From Ilyomonas sp965214235 (lineage in GTDB: Bacteria > Bacteroidota > Bacteroidia > Chitinophagales > Chitinophagaceae), in NCBI GenBank assembly GCA_965214235.1, contig CBDCBH010000002.1, positions 1,240,001 through 1,304,000 of the forward strand: a DNA stretch of 64,000 nucleotides, in the 5' to 3' direction. The notes below the pieces were generated by a model, which was not told the DNA's origin, did no database searches, and saw only the letters and a program-made list of their open reading frames with translations. The position numbers and the translations under genes were made by a program. Within the stretch, counting starts at the first letter, position 1. Each line of letters starts with the position of its first letter. This document shows positions 9,107 through 17,069 of this stretch, one piece after another.

Positions 9107-9592
9107 ATGAAAAAAGTTCTCTTTTCTATCCTTTTGCTTTTTATTTCAATCGCTTGCTTAAAAGCGCAAACAGCAGCCAAATGTGCGTATGTTGAATTAG
9201 GTGGCCCTGGGCTTGCTTCTATTAACTACGATACCCGTTTTTCCAAAACAGAAGGCGGTCTTGGAGGGCGCATTGGAATAGGTGGTTTTTCTATTCGGGA
9301 CGCCGGAACAGTTGTTACCGTACCTGTGGGTTTGAATTATTTACTTGGAAAAGATGGAAAGAACTACTTTGAAATAGGTGCTGGTTACAGTTATGTACAT
9401 GCAAGCACGAGCGGTGATGTTGTTTTTGGTGATGGTGGTAATTCATCTGCTTCCTTTGGCCATTTAAGTTTTGGCTACCGTTTGCAACCTGCCAATGGTG
9501 GTTTTACGTTTAGGGCTGCCGTTGTTCCTATTTTTGGTAGCGGCTTTTTTATTCCTTACTATGCAGGTCTTTCATTTGGTTATAAATTCTAA
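9107..9592 (+). CDS. Small predicted outer-membrane beta-barrel protein
   Basis: This 161-residue protein has a clear signal peptide (MKKVLFSILLLFISIACLKAQ). Alternating hydrophobic and polar strands rich in Gly, Tyr and Phe follow, and it ends with the aromatic residue typical of outer-membrane barrels (SFGYKF). The ATG at 9107 is chosen because it begins the signal peptide; the open frame extends 37 codons further upstream without sense. It probably forms a small 6- to 8-stranded barrel, but its function is unknown. It lies alone between ilvA and the ribosomal cluster. Confidence 0.8.
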   Translation: MKKVLFSILLLFISIACLKAQTAAKCAYVELGGPGLASINYDTRFSKTEGGLGGRIGIGGFSIRDAGTVVTVPVGLNYLLGKDGKNYFEIGAGYSYVHASTSGDVVFGDGGNSSASFGHLSFGYRLQPANGGFTFRAAVVPIFGSGFFIPYYAGLSFGYKF

Positions 9593-9839
9593 GTGTTGTT
9601 TTGTTGTTCAACAGATTTTTTATTGCGATTGAGCTTCGTGAATGGTAGCCAAAAGCTTCTTATCAAACTAAAAACCGAAAATGAAGTAAAAGAAAACTTT
9701 CCGAATTATAACTACTGAGCGTTTAGAATTAAGCAGGCATAAAGGTGAGCAACAGTTCAAGTTTTAACCAAACACTAAAAGCTTAAATTTTTTTACAAAA
9801 TATTCATTTTTACTTCTTCCCTATTCAATAATAACTCTT

Positions 9840-9847
9840 TACCTTTG
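9840..9847 (+). promoter_or_regulatory. Probable -7 promoter element of the L11 operon
   Basis: TACCTTTG fits the Bacteroidota -7 consensus TAnnTTTG exactly and is followed by GC. It lies 77 bases before the rplK start, leaving a leader of about 70 bases. No good -33 TTG is seen at the usual distance. The rest of the 332-base gap (9593-9924) shows no gene; the leader has weak hairpin potential at 9883-9897 that I could not establish as an L1 or L11 control site. Confidence 0.6.
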
Positions 9848-9924
9848 CGCTCCCAAAAAGTTCTTTGTGAGAATTGGGAGTTCCGATAAAATGTCGGGAC
9901 GTTATCACCAAAAAATAAAATAAA

Positions 9925-10368
9925 ATGGCTAAAGAAATCTCGACTTATGTAAAGTTGCAGGTGAAAGGCGGTGCTGCCAATCCTGCGCCTCCGGTAGGTC
10001 CCGCTCTTGGCTCCAAGGGCGTTAACATTATGGAGTTCTGCAAACAGTTTAATGCAAGAACTCAAGAGAAACAAGGAAAGATTGTTCCTGTTATTATTAC
10101 GGTTTATACAGACAAGTCATTCGACTTTGCTATTAAAACCGCTCCTGCTCCGGTTCAGCTTTTGGAAGCTGCCAAAGTTCAAAAAGGTTCAAAAGAAAGT
10201 AATCGTGTTAAAGTAGGTAAAGTTACCTGGGCGCAGGTGGAAGCTATCGCGAAAGATAAAATGCCTGATCTTAATTGCTTCACCGTTGAAAGCGCCATGA
10301 AAATGGTTGCCGGCACGGCTCGCAGCTTAGGGCTTACTGTTGAAGGTACAGCTCCATGGCAATCTTAA
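9925..10368 (+). CDS. rplK: Large ribosomal subunit protein uL11
   Basis: This 147-residue protein is ribosomal protein L11, which binds the GTPase-associated centre of 23S rRNA. The N-terminal VKLQVKGGAANPAPPVGPALG segment and the C-terminal rRNA-binding domain ending in GTARSLGLTVEG are both diagnostic. It is the first gene of a rplKAJL cluster and has its own promoter candidate. The usual upstream neighbours (tRNA-Trp, secE, nusG) are absent; an unrelated barrel protein gene lies there instead. Confidence 0.99.
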   Translation: MAKEISTYVKLQVKGGAANPAPPVGPALGSKGVNIMEFCKQFNARTQEKQGKIVPVIITVYTDKSFDFAIKTAPAPVQLLEAAKVQKGSKESNRVKVGKVTWAQVEAIAKDKMPDLNCFTVESAMKMVAGTARSLGLTVEGTAPWQS

Positions 10369-10398
10369 TTTATTAACTCCTACAAACTTTTTTGCAAC

Positions 10399-11091
10399 AT
10401 GGCAATAACTAAAAAAAGAAAACTGGCAGAAACAAAAGTGGATAAAAACAAAGACTATTCTTTGCAAGCCGCTTCTTCGCTGGTAAAAGAAATAAACACA
10501 ACGAAATTTGATTCTTCGGTTGATATTCATGTTCGTTTAGGTGTTGATCCAAAAAAAGCGGATCAACAGGTGCGTGGCACCGTAACACTCCCGCATGGCA
10601 CTGGCAAAACCAAGCGTGTATTGGTTTTGTGCAATCCTGATAAAGAAGCAGAAGCTAAAAATGCCGGTGCTGATTTGGTTGGATTGGATGAATTTATACA
10701 GAAAATAGAAGGCGGCTGGACAGATATAGATGTAATTGTAGCAACGCCATCTGTAATGCCGAAAATTGGTAGGCTGGGTAAAATATTGGGTCCGCGAAAC
10801 CTGATGCCAAACCCGAAAACCGGTACGGTAACTAACAACGTTGCCGAAGCGGTGAACGAAGTAAAAGGCGGTAAAATCGCTTTTAAGGTTGATAAAACCG
10901 GTATCGTTCATGCGTCTATTGGTCGCGTATCGTTTACGCCCGAAAAAATAGCTGCCAACAGCCAGGAATTAATTAATGCTTTGGTTAGGTTAAAACCCAG
11001 CACAGCGAAAGGTATTTACCTTAAAGGTGTAAGCATGGCAAGCAGCATGAGCCCGGGCATTTCTATCGACACCAAATCTGTTCAAAGCTAA
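10399..11091 (+). CDS. rplA: Large ribosomal subunit protein uL1
   Basis: This 230-residue protein is ribosomal protein L1 of the L1 stalk. The MPKIGRLGKILGPRNLMPNPK segment of domain II near residues 118-138 and the C-terminal VYLKGVSMASSMSPG-type end are characteristic. In other bacteria L1 also represses its own mRNA by mimicking its rRNA site; no clear site was identified here. It lies 30 bases after rplK in the same orientation. Confidence 0.99.
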   Translation: MAITKKRKLAETKVDKNKDYSLQAASSLVKEINTTKFDSSVDIHVRLGVDPKKADQQVRGTVTLPHGTGKTKRVLVLCNPDKEAEAKNAGADLVGLDEFIQKIEGGWTDIDVIVATPSVMPKIGRLGKILGPRNLMPNPKTGTVTNNVAEAVNEVKGGKIAFKVDKTGIVHASIGRVSFTPEKIAANSQELINALVRLKPSTAKGIYLKGVSMASSMSPGISIDTKSVQS

Positions 11092-11144
11092 ATTTATCAA
11101 TCGCTTCCGGATGAGACATCGTTTTGAAGCAAAAACAAATCGTT

Positions 11145-11681
11145 ATGACGAAAGAACAAAAAAACGAAGCGATTGAAGTTCTGAAAGAGAAATTCAATCA
11201 ATACAATAACTTTTATGTTACCAATACCGAAGCACTTAGTGTTGCACTGGTAAACAAGCTGCGCCGCGTATGCTTCGATAAAAAAGTAGAAGTAACCGTT
11301 GCAAAAAATACATTGATCCGCAAAGCTCTTGAGCAAATTGATGCAGAACGTTTTTCCGGCGTGTACGACAGCCTGAACGGCGTAACTGCATTGATGTTCA
11401 GCGAAAATGCAAAAGAGCCTGCAATGATTATTTCTGATTTTCGTAAAGATACAAATACAGAAAAACCGGTATTAAAAGCTGCTTATATTGATAGCAGTGT
11501 TTTTGTTGGCAACGACCAGTTAGATACCTTAAAATCTTTAAAAAGCAAGCAAGATCTTATTGGCGAAATCATTGGCTTATTGCAATCACCCGCTAAAAAT
11601 GTTATTAGCGGCCTGAATGCAGGAAGTAAGCTGGCTGGTATTATTAAAGCATTAGAAGATAGAGAAGCAGTAGCACAATAG
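11145..11681 (+). CDS. rplJ: Large ribosomal subunit protein uL10
   Basis: This 178-residue protein is ribosomal protein L10, the base of the L7/L12 stalk. The N-terminal rRNA-binding domain (MTKEQKNEAIEVLKEKF) and the LKSLKSKQDLIGEIIGLLQSP linker before the C-terminal helix that carries L12 dimers are visible. The ATG at 11145 is used instead of the in-frame TTG at 11124 because it matches the usual family N-terminus. The stop overlaps the first base of a long inverted repeat that fills the gap to rplL. Confidence 0.98.
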   Translation: MTKEQKNEAIEVLKEKFNQYNNFYVTNTEALSVALVNKLRRVCFDKKVEVTVAKNTLIRKALEQIDAERFSGVYDSLNGVTALMFSENAKEPAMIISDFRKDTNTEKPVLKAAYIDSSVFVGNDQLDTLKSLKSKQDLIGEIIGLLQSPAKNVISGLNAGSKLAGIIKALEDREAVAQ

Positions 11682-11754
11682 TGAACGGTGAATAGTCAAT
11701 TGTGAATAAGTAAAACTTAAAGTCAATATTCACAATTCACCATTAACAATTCAC
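11681..11754. repeat. Imperfect inverted repeat between rplJ and rplL
   Basis: The left arm at 11681-11707 and the right arm at 11728-11754 are 27 bases each and match at 22 of 27 positions, separated by 20 bases. Each arm is built from degenerate copies of the word GTGAAT or ATTCAC. As RNA it would form a long hairpin inside the ribosomal operon. It may tune expression of rplL relative to rplJ, or it may be a dispersed repeat. Confidence 0.75.
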
Positions 11755-11816
11755 TTCTCATAAAAAATAATTGCCTCAAGCCTGAGAGGTAATACAAACA
11801 CAAATTTTTTTAAAAA

Positions 11817-11827
11817 CTCCGCCGGAG
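11817..11827 (+). repeat. Short GC palindrome in the rplL leader
   Basis: CTCCGCCGGAG is a GC-rich palindrome 33 bases before rplL, related in sequence to the one at 5872 before ilvC. Its role is unknown. Confidence 0.4.
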
Positions 11828-11860
11828 CACAGGCAATGAAGGCGGCAAAAATTTGAAACA

Positions 11861-12241
11861 ATGGCAGATTTAAAAGCGTTTGCAGATCAACTTGTAAACC
11901 TCACAGTAAAAGAGGTAAATGAATTAGCTAAGATTTTGAAAGATGAATACGGCATAGAGCCGGCTGCTGCTGCGGTAGCTGCGGCTCCTGCTGCCGGTGG
12001 CGCTGCCGCGGCTCCTGCTGCAGCTGAAAAAACAGCTTTCGATGTGATTTTAAAAAGCGCTGGCGCTAACAAATTACAAGTAGTTAAGATTGTAAAAGAC
12101 TTGACTGGCTTGGGTTTGAAAGAAGCAAAAGAATTGGTTGACGGTGCGCCAAAACCTATTAAAGAAGGTGTAGCGAAAGCCGAAGCTGATGATTTAGTTG
12201 CAAAATTGAAAGAAGCAGGCGCAGATGTTGAAGTGAAATAA
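11861..12241 (+). CDS. rplL: Large ribosomal subunit protein bL12 (L7/L12)
   Basis: This 126-residue protein is the stalk protein L7/L12 that recruits translation factors. The N-terminal dimerisation helices (residues 1-33), an Ala-, Pro- and Gly-rich hinge (about 34-56) and the C-terminal domain (FDVILKSAGANKLQVVKIVK..., GLGLKEAKELVDGAPKPIKEG) are in the usual order. The gene is followed at 22 bases by a strong terminator, and rpoB and rpoC do not follow, unlike the usual arrangement. Confidence 0.99.
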   Translation: MADLKAFADQLVNLTVKEVNELAKILKDEYGIEPAAAAVAAAPAAGGAAAAPAAAEKTAFDVILKSAGANKLQVVKIVKDLTGLGLKEAKELVDGAPKPIKEGVAKAEADDLVAKLKEAGADVEVK

Positions 12242-12263
12242 TTTCAATAATCTCAAGTAAAAC

Positions 12264-12297
12264 AAAAAGCCACGTTTCAAACGTGGCTTTTTGTTTT
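12264..12297 (+). terminator. Strong terminator after rplL
   Basis: A perfect 13-bp stem (AAAAAGCCACGTT with AACGTGGCTTTTT) has a 3-base loop, and its own T run is followed by GTTTT. The A and T flanks are symmetric, so it may also end the convergent adenosyltransferase transcript. Confidence 0.93.
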
Positions 12298-12318
12298 ACT
12301 TGATTTTTCTATAACTAA

Positions 12319-12876
12319 TTAAACACCCTTCCAAATTACTTCTTCCACACCCAATTCTTTACCAACAAACCTTGCCAGCACAAATAAATAATCACTTAAA
12401 CGATTGAGATAAACGAGTAGAATGGGTTCTACAAATTCGTTATGTTCTTTCAAAGCAACACAGCTTCTTTCGGCGCGCCGGCAAACGCTGCGTGCAACAT
12501 GAATGCACGACACCAAAATATGACCGGCGGGTAATATAAAATGCTTGAGTTCAGGCAATTCTTCATTCATTTTATCCATTTCTTTCTCGAGTAACAAAAC
12601 GTCTTCTTCCTTCAATTGCGGAAGTTTGTTTTTGCCCCTTTTTTCATCATCTTGTGCAAGCGAAGAGCCGATGATGAAGAGATTGTTTTGAATACCTTGA
12701 AGAATCGCTTTGGTGTCTTTATCCGTTATGTAATCGCCTAACAAACCGATGTAGGAATTGAGTTCATCTACATTTCCATAACTGTCAATGCGAAGGTTGG
12801 ATTTTAAAACTTTGCTTCCTCCAATTAAGGAAGTAAAGCCCTCATCGCCGGTTTTTGTATATATTTTTTGAGACAA
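12319..12876 (-). CDS. Cob(I)alamin adenosyltransferase, PduO type
   Basis: This 185-residue protein matches the PduO-type ATP:corrinoid adenosyltransferases, which make adenosylcobalamin from ATP and cob(I)alamin. The ATP-binding N-terminus is YTKTGDEGFTSLIGG (residues 5-19), followed by RIDSYGNVDELNSYIGL. The conserved arginine motif VCRRAERSCV lies near residues 130-139. The fold is a five-helix bundle acting as a trimer in relatives. It is convergent with rplL and lies 42 bases downstream of an ABC ATPase gene. Confidence 0.93.
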   Translation of the reverse strand: MSQKIYTKTGDEGFTSLIGGSKVLKSNLRIDSYGNVDELNSYIGLLGDYITDKDTKAILQGIQNNLFIIGSSLAQDDEKRGKNKLPQLKEEDVLLLEKEMDKMNEELPELKHFILPAGHILVSCIHVARSVCRRAERSCVALKEHNEFVEPILLVYLNRLSDYLFVLARFVGKELGVEEVIWKGV

Positions 12877-12918
12877 GGAAAATGATTAAAAAATGAAACA
12901 AGAGGAACGATAAAAAAT

Positions 12919-13638
12919 CTATTGGCTGATAGCTGATGGCTGATAGCTTTCCGCCTTACTCATCATATCTGTTTCAACATGACCATCACGCAAACGGATT
13001 ACGCGCCTTGCATATTTTGCAATGTCTTCTTCATGCGTTACCAAAACCACCGTGTTTCCTGCGGCTTGAATGGCGCCAAAAATCTCCATTACTTCAACCG
13101 ATGTTTTGCTGTCTAAGTTTCCTGTAGGTTCATCGGCTAAAAGCAAAGATGGATTATTTACAATGGCACGTGCAATGGCAACACGCTGAATTTGTCCGCC
13201 ACTCATCTCATTACTTTTATGATGGCTACGGTCAGCCAAGCCTACTTTTCGCAACGCTTCAATAGCTCTTTCTGTACGTTCTTTTTTATTTACACCGCCA
13301 TACACCAATGGCAACGCAACGTTTTCTGCTGCGGTTAACCGTGGTAACAAATTGAACTGCTGAAACACAAAGCCTATCTCAACATTGCGAACATCTGCAA
13401 GCTCATCATCAGACATTTTACTTACATCCTGCCCATTCAATACATAACTGCCGCCTGTTGGCGTATCGAGACATCCAAGAATATTCATTAGTGTACTTTT
13501 GCCACTGCCCGATGGTCCCATCAAGGCAACATATTCATTTCTAAAAATATCAAGCGAAATACCTTTTAATACAGGAATCGCCTGCGTTCCCATGAAGTAG
13601 CTTTTCTGTATATGATCGAGGTGAATGATAGACTGCAT
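12919..13638 (-). CDS. ABC transporter ATP-binding protein, LolD/MacB type
   Basis: This 239-residue ATPase has Walker A GPSGSGKST at residues 41-49, the signature MSGGQIQRVAIARA and the Walker B LLLADEPTGNLD, all in canonical form. The VFQQFNLLPRLTAAENV Q-loop region is typical of the LolD/MacB/FtsE group, which drive lipoprotein release or export. No permease gene is adjacent. The last ten residues (SYQPSAISQ) are encoded by a degenerate GCTGATAGC repeat at 12924-12947, so the natural C-terminus has probably been extended by the repeat. The gene lies 11 bases after gatC in transcription order. Confidence 0.93.
   Translation of the reverse strand: MQSIIHLDHIQKSYFMGTQAIPVLKGISLDIFRNEYVALMGPSGSGKSTLMNILGCLDTPTGGSYVLNGQDVSKMSDDELADVRNVEIGFVFQQFNLLPRLTAAENVALPLVYGGVNKKERTERAIEALRKVGLADRSHHKSNEMSGGQIQRVAIARAIVNNPSLLLADEPTGNLDSKTSVEVMEIFGAIQAAGNTVVLVTHEEDIAKYARRVIRLRDGHVETDMMSKAESYQPSAISQ
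12924..12947. repeat. Degenerate tandem word at the 3' end of the ABC ATPase gene
   Basis: Three imperfect copies of GGCTGATAGC follow each other over 24 bases. They form the last codons of the ABC ATPase gene on the minus strand. There are no spacers, so this is not a CRISPR. Confidence 0.65.
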
Positions 13639-13649
13639 AGAAACTGCGT

Positions 13650-13940
13650 TTATTTTTTTATCACTTTAGGAACTAAGAAAAATTGTTCGTTTTTTTTTGA
13701 AGCATTTAATAAAGCTTCTTCGCGGCTAACCGAACCTTCCACAGTATCATCACGAAGCACATTCACGCGCGAACTCATGTGTAGCAAGGGTTCTACGTCT
13801 TCTGTGTCCAATTCATTCAGCTTATTAATAAAACCAATCATCTCGCCTAAATCTTTTTTCAAACCTTTTTTTTCTTCATCCGAAAATTGAAGCCTGGCAA
13901 GATGTGCGAGTTTATCAATCAACTCGTCGGTTATTTCCAT
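13650..13940 (-). CDS. gatC: Asp/Glu-tRNA amidotransferase subunit C
   Basis: This 96-residue protein is GatC, the small subunit of the GatCAB complex that converts Glu-tRNA(Gln) or Asp-tRNA(Asn) to the amide form. The start MEITDELIDKLAHLARLQFSDEE and the later FINKLNELDTEDVEPL...VLRDD segment are typical, and the length is normal. gatA and gatB are not in the window. It is the first gene of a short minus-strand unit with the ABC ATPase. Confidence 0.94.
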   Translation of the reverse strand: MEITDELIDKLAHLARLQFSDEEKKGLKKDLGEMIGFINKLNELDTEDVEPLLHMSSRVNVLRDDTVEGSVSREEALLNASKKNEQFFLVPKVIKK

Positions 13941-14053
13941 ACAAACAAAAATAAATGAATAACCAGGAGAACGATAAAATTTATATTAATGGCAAAAATG
14001 TAAGAGGTTACGGTAGATAGAATCGGCTCATATTTGCTTTGCAAACAAACACT

Positions 14054-14980
14054 ATGAAAAAGGTTTTAATAACTGCCAAAGTGCATTCTTACATGCTTGA
14101 TACGTTACGCAAGCATAACTATGAAGTGTTGTATGAACCCGCTATTAGTTATGAAGAATTACTTCTGAAAATAGTTTCGATACATGGTTTGATTGTTACC
14201 ACAAGATTGAAAATTGATAAAGCAATAATTGAGGCTGCAACGCAACTAAAATGGATTGGAAGATTGGGCAGTGGAATGGAATTGATTGATGATGACTATG
14301 CAGAAAGCAAAGGCATTGTATGCGTAAGCAGCCCCGAAGGCAACCGCAACGCGGTAGCGGAACATAGCCTTGGTTTTTTATTGAATTTAATGAATAAAAT
14401 TACCAGCAGTTATCTGGAAGTAAGAGAAGGAAAATGGATTCGTGATGCAAACCGGGGAACTGAATTAACCGGCAAAACCATTGGTATTATTGGGTTTGGT
14501 AATACCGGCGAAGCGTTTGCCAAGTTGTTATCTTCTTTTGATGTTACGGTTTTGGCGCATGACAAGTATCGTTTTGGATTTGCTAAAAATTACGTTCGAG
14601 AAGCCAGTGTTGAACACATTGCAAAATATGCCGATGTAGTAAGTATGCACCTGCCATTAACCGAAGAAACATTCCATTATGCTAACGATGCCTTCTTTAA
14701 TTCATTACAAAAAAAGCCTTATTTTTTAACGGCTTGCCGGGGTAAAGTAACTGATGTTGCAGCGTTAATTCGTGCGGTGCAAAATGGCAGAATCACAGCT
14801 GCTGCATTGGATGTGTTAGAGAATGAAAAATTAGAAACATTTACAGTAAAACAAAAAGAACAACTGGAATGGCTTACCATGCAACCAAACGTGTTGGTAA
14901 CGCCACACATTGCAGGCTACAGCCACGAAGCGTTTTATAAAATGGCAAAGGTTACACTGGATAAATTAGGAATTATATAA
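14054..14980 (+). CDS. D-isomer 2-hydroxyacid dehydrogenase (phosphoglycerate dehydrogenase-like)
   Basis: This 308-residue NAD-dependent dehydrogenase carries the Rossmann motif IGIIGFGNTGEAFAKLL near residues 140-156. It also has the catalytic Arg in TACRGKVTD, Glu in LDVLENE and His in TPHIAGYS, in the usual order. The lack of a C-terminal ACT domain makes it a short form. It may be a 3-phosphoglycerate dehydrogenase or a hydroxypyruvate/2-ketoacid reductase; serC is not adjacent, so the substrate is uncertain. The ATG at 14054 is preferred over a TTG at 14039. Confidence 0.9.
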   Translation: MKKVLITAKVHSYMLDTLRKHNYEVLYEPAISYEELLLKIVSIHGLIVTTRLKIDKAIIEAATQLKWIGRLGSGMELIDDDYAESKGIVCVSSPEGNRNAVAEHSLGFLLNLMNKITSSYLEVREGKWIRDANRGTELTGKTIGIIGFGNTGEAFAKLLSSFDVTVLAHDKYRFGFAKNYVREASVEHIAKYADVVSMHLPLTEETFHYANDAFFNSLQKKPYFLTACRGKVTDVAALIRAVQNGRITAAALDVLENEKLETFTVKQKEQLEWLTMQPNVLVTPHIAGYSHEAFYKMAKVTLDKLGII

Positions 14981-15125
14981 GGAATGGATTGGTAGTTAAA
15001 AAATGGTAACCTGTAGAAGAGAATACAATATAAAACTTGAGAACGAAAATAGCTTTCGTTTATAACTACTGACAAATTAATAATGTTAACAAAAATACTT
15101 TTCTATATCTATTTTAATTCCAGCC

Positions 15126-15133
15126 TAATTTTG
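15126..15133 (+). promoter_or_regulatory. Probable -7 promoter element of katA
   Basis: TAATTTTG matches the TAnnTTTG consensus exactly and lies 30 bases before the catalase start. The expected -33 region is T-rich without a clean TTG. Confidence 0.55.
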
Positions 15134-15163
15134 CGCTTTAGGTAACTACTAATATTTACACTT

Positions 15164-16750
15164 ATGAATAATCATCAGAATGGCAATGGTAAGCCTCAAA
15201 ACAAAACGCTTACCACACGGCAGGGGCATCCAATCTACGACAATCAAAATCTTCGCACTATTGGCGATCGCGGACCGGCAACATTGGAAAATTATCAGTT
15301 CTTAGAAAAGATTTCCCACTTCGATCGTGAGCGCATTCCCGAGCGCGTGGTTCATGCACGAGGCGCCGGTGCGCATGGTGTGTTTGAAGCTTATGGCACC
15401 GCCGGTAACGAACCCATCAGCAAATACACTCGAGCCAGATTGTTTCAGCAAAAAGGAAAGCAAACACCGGTATTTGTTCGTTTTTCTACCGTAATTCATG
15501 GCGGACATTCTCCTGAAACAGCTCGTGACCCGCGTGGTTTTGCTGTAAAATTTTATACCGAAGATGGCAATTGGGATTTGGTGGGAAATAACCTGAAAGT
15601 ATTTTTTATCCGCGATGCAATGAAGTTTCCTGACATGGTGCATAGCTTAAAACCAGACCCGATTACTAACATTCAGGATGGCGAGCGCATTTTTGATTTT
15701 ATGAGCAATACACCGGAGTCTGTACACATGCTTACCTTCCTGTTTTCACCATGGGGGATTCCGGCAAATTACCGCCAGATGCAGGGTTCAGGTGTAAACA
15801 CTTATAAATGGGTGAATAATGATGGCGTGGCAGTGTTGGTAAAATATCATTGGGAGCCATTGCAGGGCATCCGCAATTTAACGCAGGCGCAGGCAGAAGA
15901 AATTCAGGGTAAAAACTTTAATCATGCTACACAGGATTTATATGATCAGATAAAAGAAGGCAAGTACCCCGAATGGGAACTGTGCGTGCAGATTATGAGT
16001 GATGATGAACATCCTGAATTGGATTTTGATCCATTAGATGATACGAAGATTTGGCCCACCGATCAGTTTCCGTTTTTGCCGGTTGGTAAAATGACGCTAA
16101 ATAAAAACCCTGAAAACTATTTTGCTGAAGTGGAACAAGCGGCTTTCGGCACAGGCGTGTTAGTGGATGGTCTTGATTTTTCGGATGATAAGATGCTTCA
16201 GGGACGCACGTTTTCGTATTCAGATACACAACGTTACCGTGTAGGAACCAACTATTTGCAACTGCCTATTAATGCGCCAAAAACGCATGTGGCAACAAAC
16301 CAGAGAGATGGTCAGATGACTTATCAGGTTGATTCAGCAAAAGGTCAGCAAGGGCATGTAAATTACGAACCCTCTACTTTAGATGGCTTACGCGAAGCAC
16401 CCAAAGCAGGCAAAGAGTATGAGCCAGGATATAGTGCAAAACTGACTCGTAAAAAGATAGAACGCCAGAACAATTTCAAACAAGCTGGTGAACGCTTCCG
16501 CGCATTTGAAAATTGGGAACGCGAGGATTTAATAACCAATTTAGTGAATGCATTAAAGCCAGCCGACAAGCGCATTCAGGATAAGATGATCGATCTTTTT
16601 ACGCAATGCGATGCAGAGTATGGTAGCCGTGTAAAAGAAGGCTTGCAAAAGGCTGATAACAACATTCAGCGCGGACCCATTGGCAGCGCACATTCGCATG
16701 ATGCGGTGGTAATGGCGGAAGAAGAAACTGTTGAAGCGAAGCCTTATTAA
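15164..16750 (+). CDS. katA: Monofunctional haem catalase
   Basis: This 528-residue enzyme breaks down hydrogen peroxide. The distal active-site His is H64 in FDRERIPERVVHARGAGAHG, the conserved Asn is in DLVGNNLKVFFIRD, and the proximal haem ligand Tyr lies in RTFSYSDTQRYRVG near residue 350. The length fits small-subunit catalases with a short C-terminal tail (AEEETVEAKPY). No signal peptide is present, so it should be cytoplasmic. It is a single-gene unit with its own promoter candidate and terminator. Confidence 0.98.
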   Translation: MNNHQNGNGKPQNKTLTTRQGHPIYDNQNLRTIGDRGPATLENYQFLEKISHFDRERIPERVVHARGAGAHGVFEAYGTAGNEPISKYTRARLFQQKGKQTPVFVRFSTVIHGGHSPETARDPRGFAVKFYTEDGNWDLVGNNLKVFFIRDAMKFPDMVHSLKPDPITNIQDGERIFDFMSNTPESVHMLTFLFSPWGIPANYRQMQGSGVNTYKWVNNDGVAVLVKYHWEPLQGIRNLTQAQAEEIQGKNFNHATQDLYDQIKEGKYPEWELCVQIMSDDEHPELDFDPLDDTKIWPTDQFPFLPVGKMTLNKNPENYFAEVEQAAFGTGVLVDGLDFSDDKMLQGRTFSYSDTQRYRVGTNYLQLPINAPKTHVATNQRDGQMTYQVDSAKGQQGHVNYEPSTLDGLREAPKAGKEYEPGYSAKLTRKKIERQNNFKQAGERFRAFENWEREDLITNLVNALKPADKRIQDKMIDLFTQCDAEYGSRVKEGLQKADNNIQRGPIGSAHSHDAVVMAEEETVEAKPY

Positions 16751-16758
16751 AGTTACTG

Positions 16759-16816
16759 CTGTAATAAAAACAAACAGATGAAGAACCCTTATTCCGGCTG
16801 TTTGTTTTTATTGCAG
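16759..16816 (+). terminator. Long A+T-rich hairpin terminator after katA
   Basis: The arms at 16759-16777 and 16798-16816 pair at 18 of 19 positions around a 20-base loop. The descending arm contains TTTGTTTTTATT, so the T tract lies inside the stem. The gap that follows (16817-17069) holds copy 2 of the 14-base word and no gene. Confidence 0.8.
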
Positions 16817-16870
16817 TTTTAAACTATTAATATTTAGCTTCTTTATTTTATGAATGTTTTAAATTCATTC

Positions 16871-16884
16871 AGTTTGTTTTTACT
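16871..16884 (-). repeat. Copy 2 of the intergenic word AGTAAAAACAAACT
   Basis: This is an exact 14-base copy on the minus strand, in the gap between katA and the GH27 gene. See the copy at 5793. Confidence 0.6.
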
Positions 16885-17069
16885 CCAAAATAAAAACGCG
16901 CAAATTCATACAGCAGCACTTAAGCAGAGTTACAAAAGCAGTGCACGAAAAATATTCTATAAAATTTTATTGACTGATGATTGATGTTTTTTTAGCCATA
17001 TTTACTAAACTTGTGCTTGCTAAAACATTTATTAAAATCAATTTGTTTCTTTACAAAAGAATTTCATCT

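Noticed and set aside
9883..9897. Hairpin in the rplK leader as an L1 or L11 autoregulation site
   Set aside because: The pairing is weak and no match to the rRNA target could be established by eye.
11887..12072. Ala-rich minus-strand frame in rplL
   Set aside because: It is the complement of the L12 hinge; its composition is an artefact of the GCN repeats.
12924..12947. Possible CRISPR-like repeat
   Set aside because: The units are contiguous and degenerate, have no spacers, and no cas genes are in the window.
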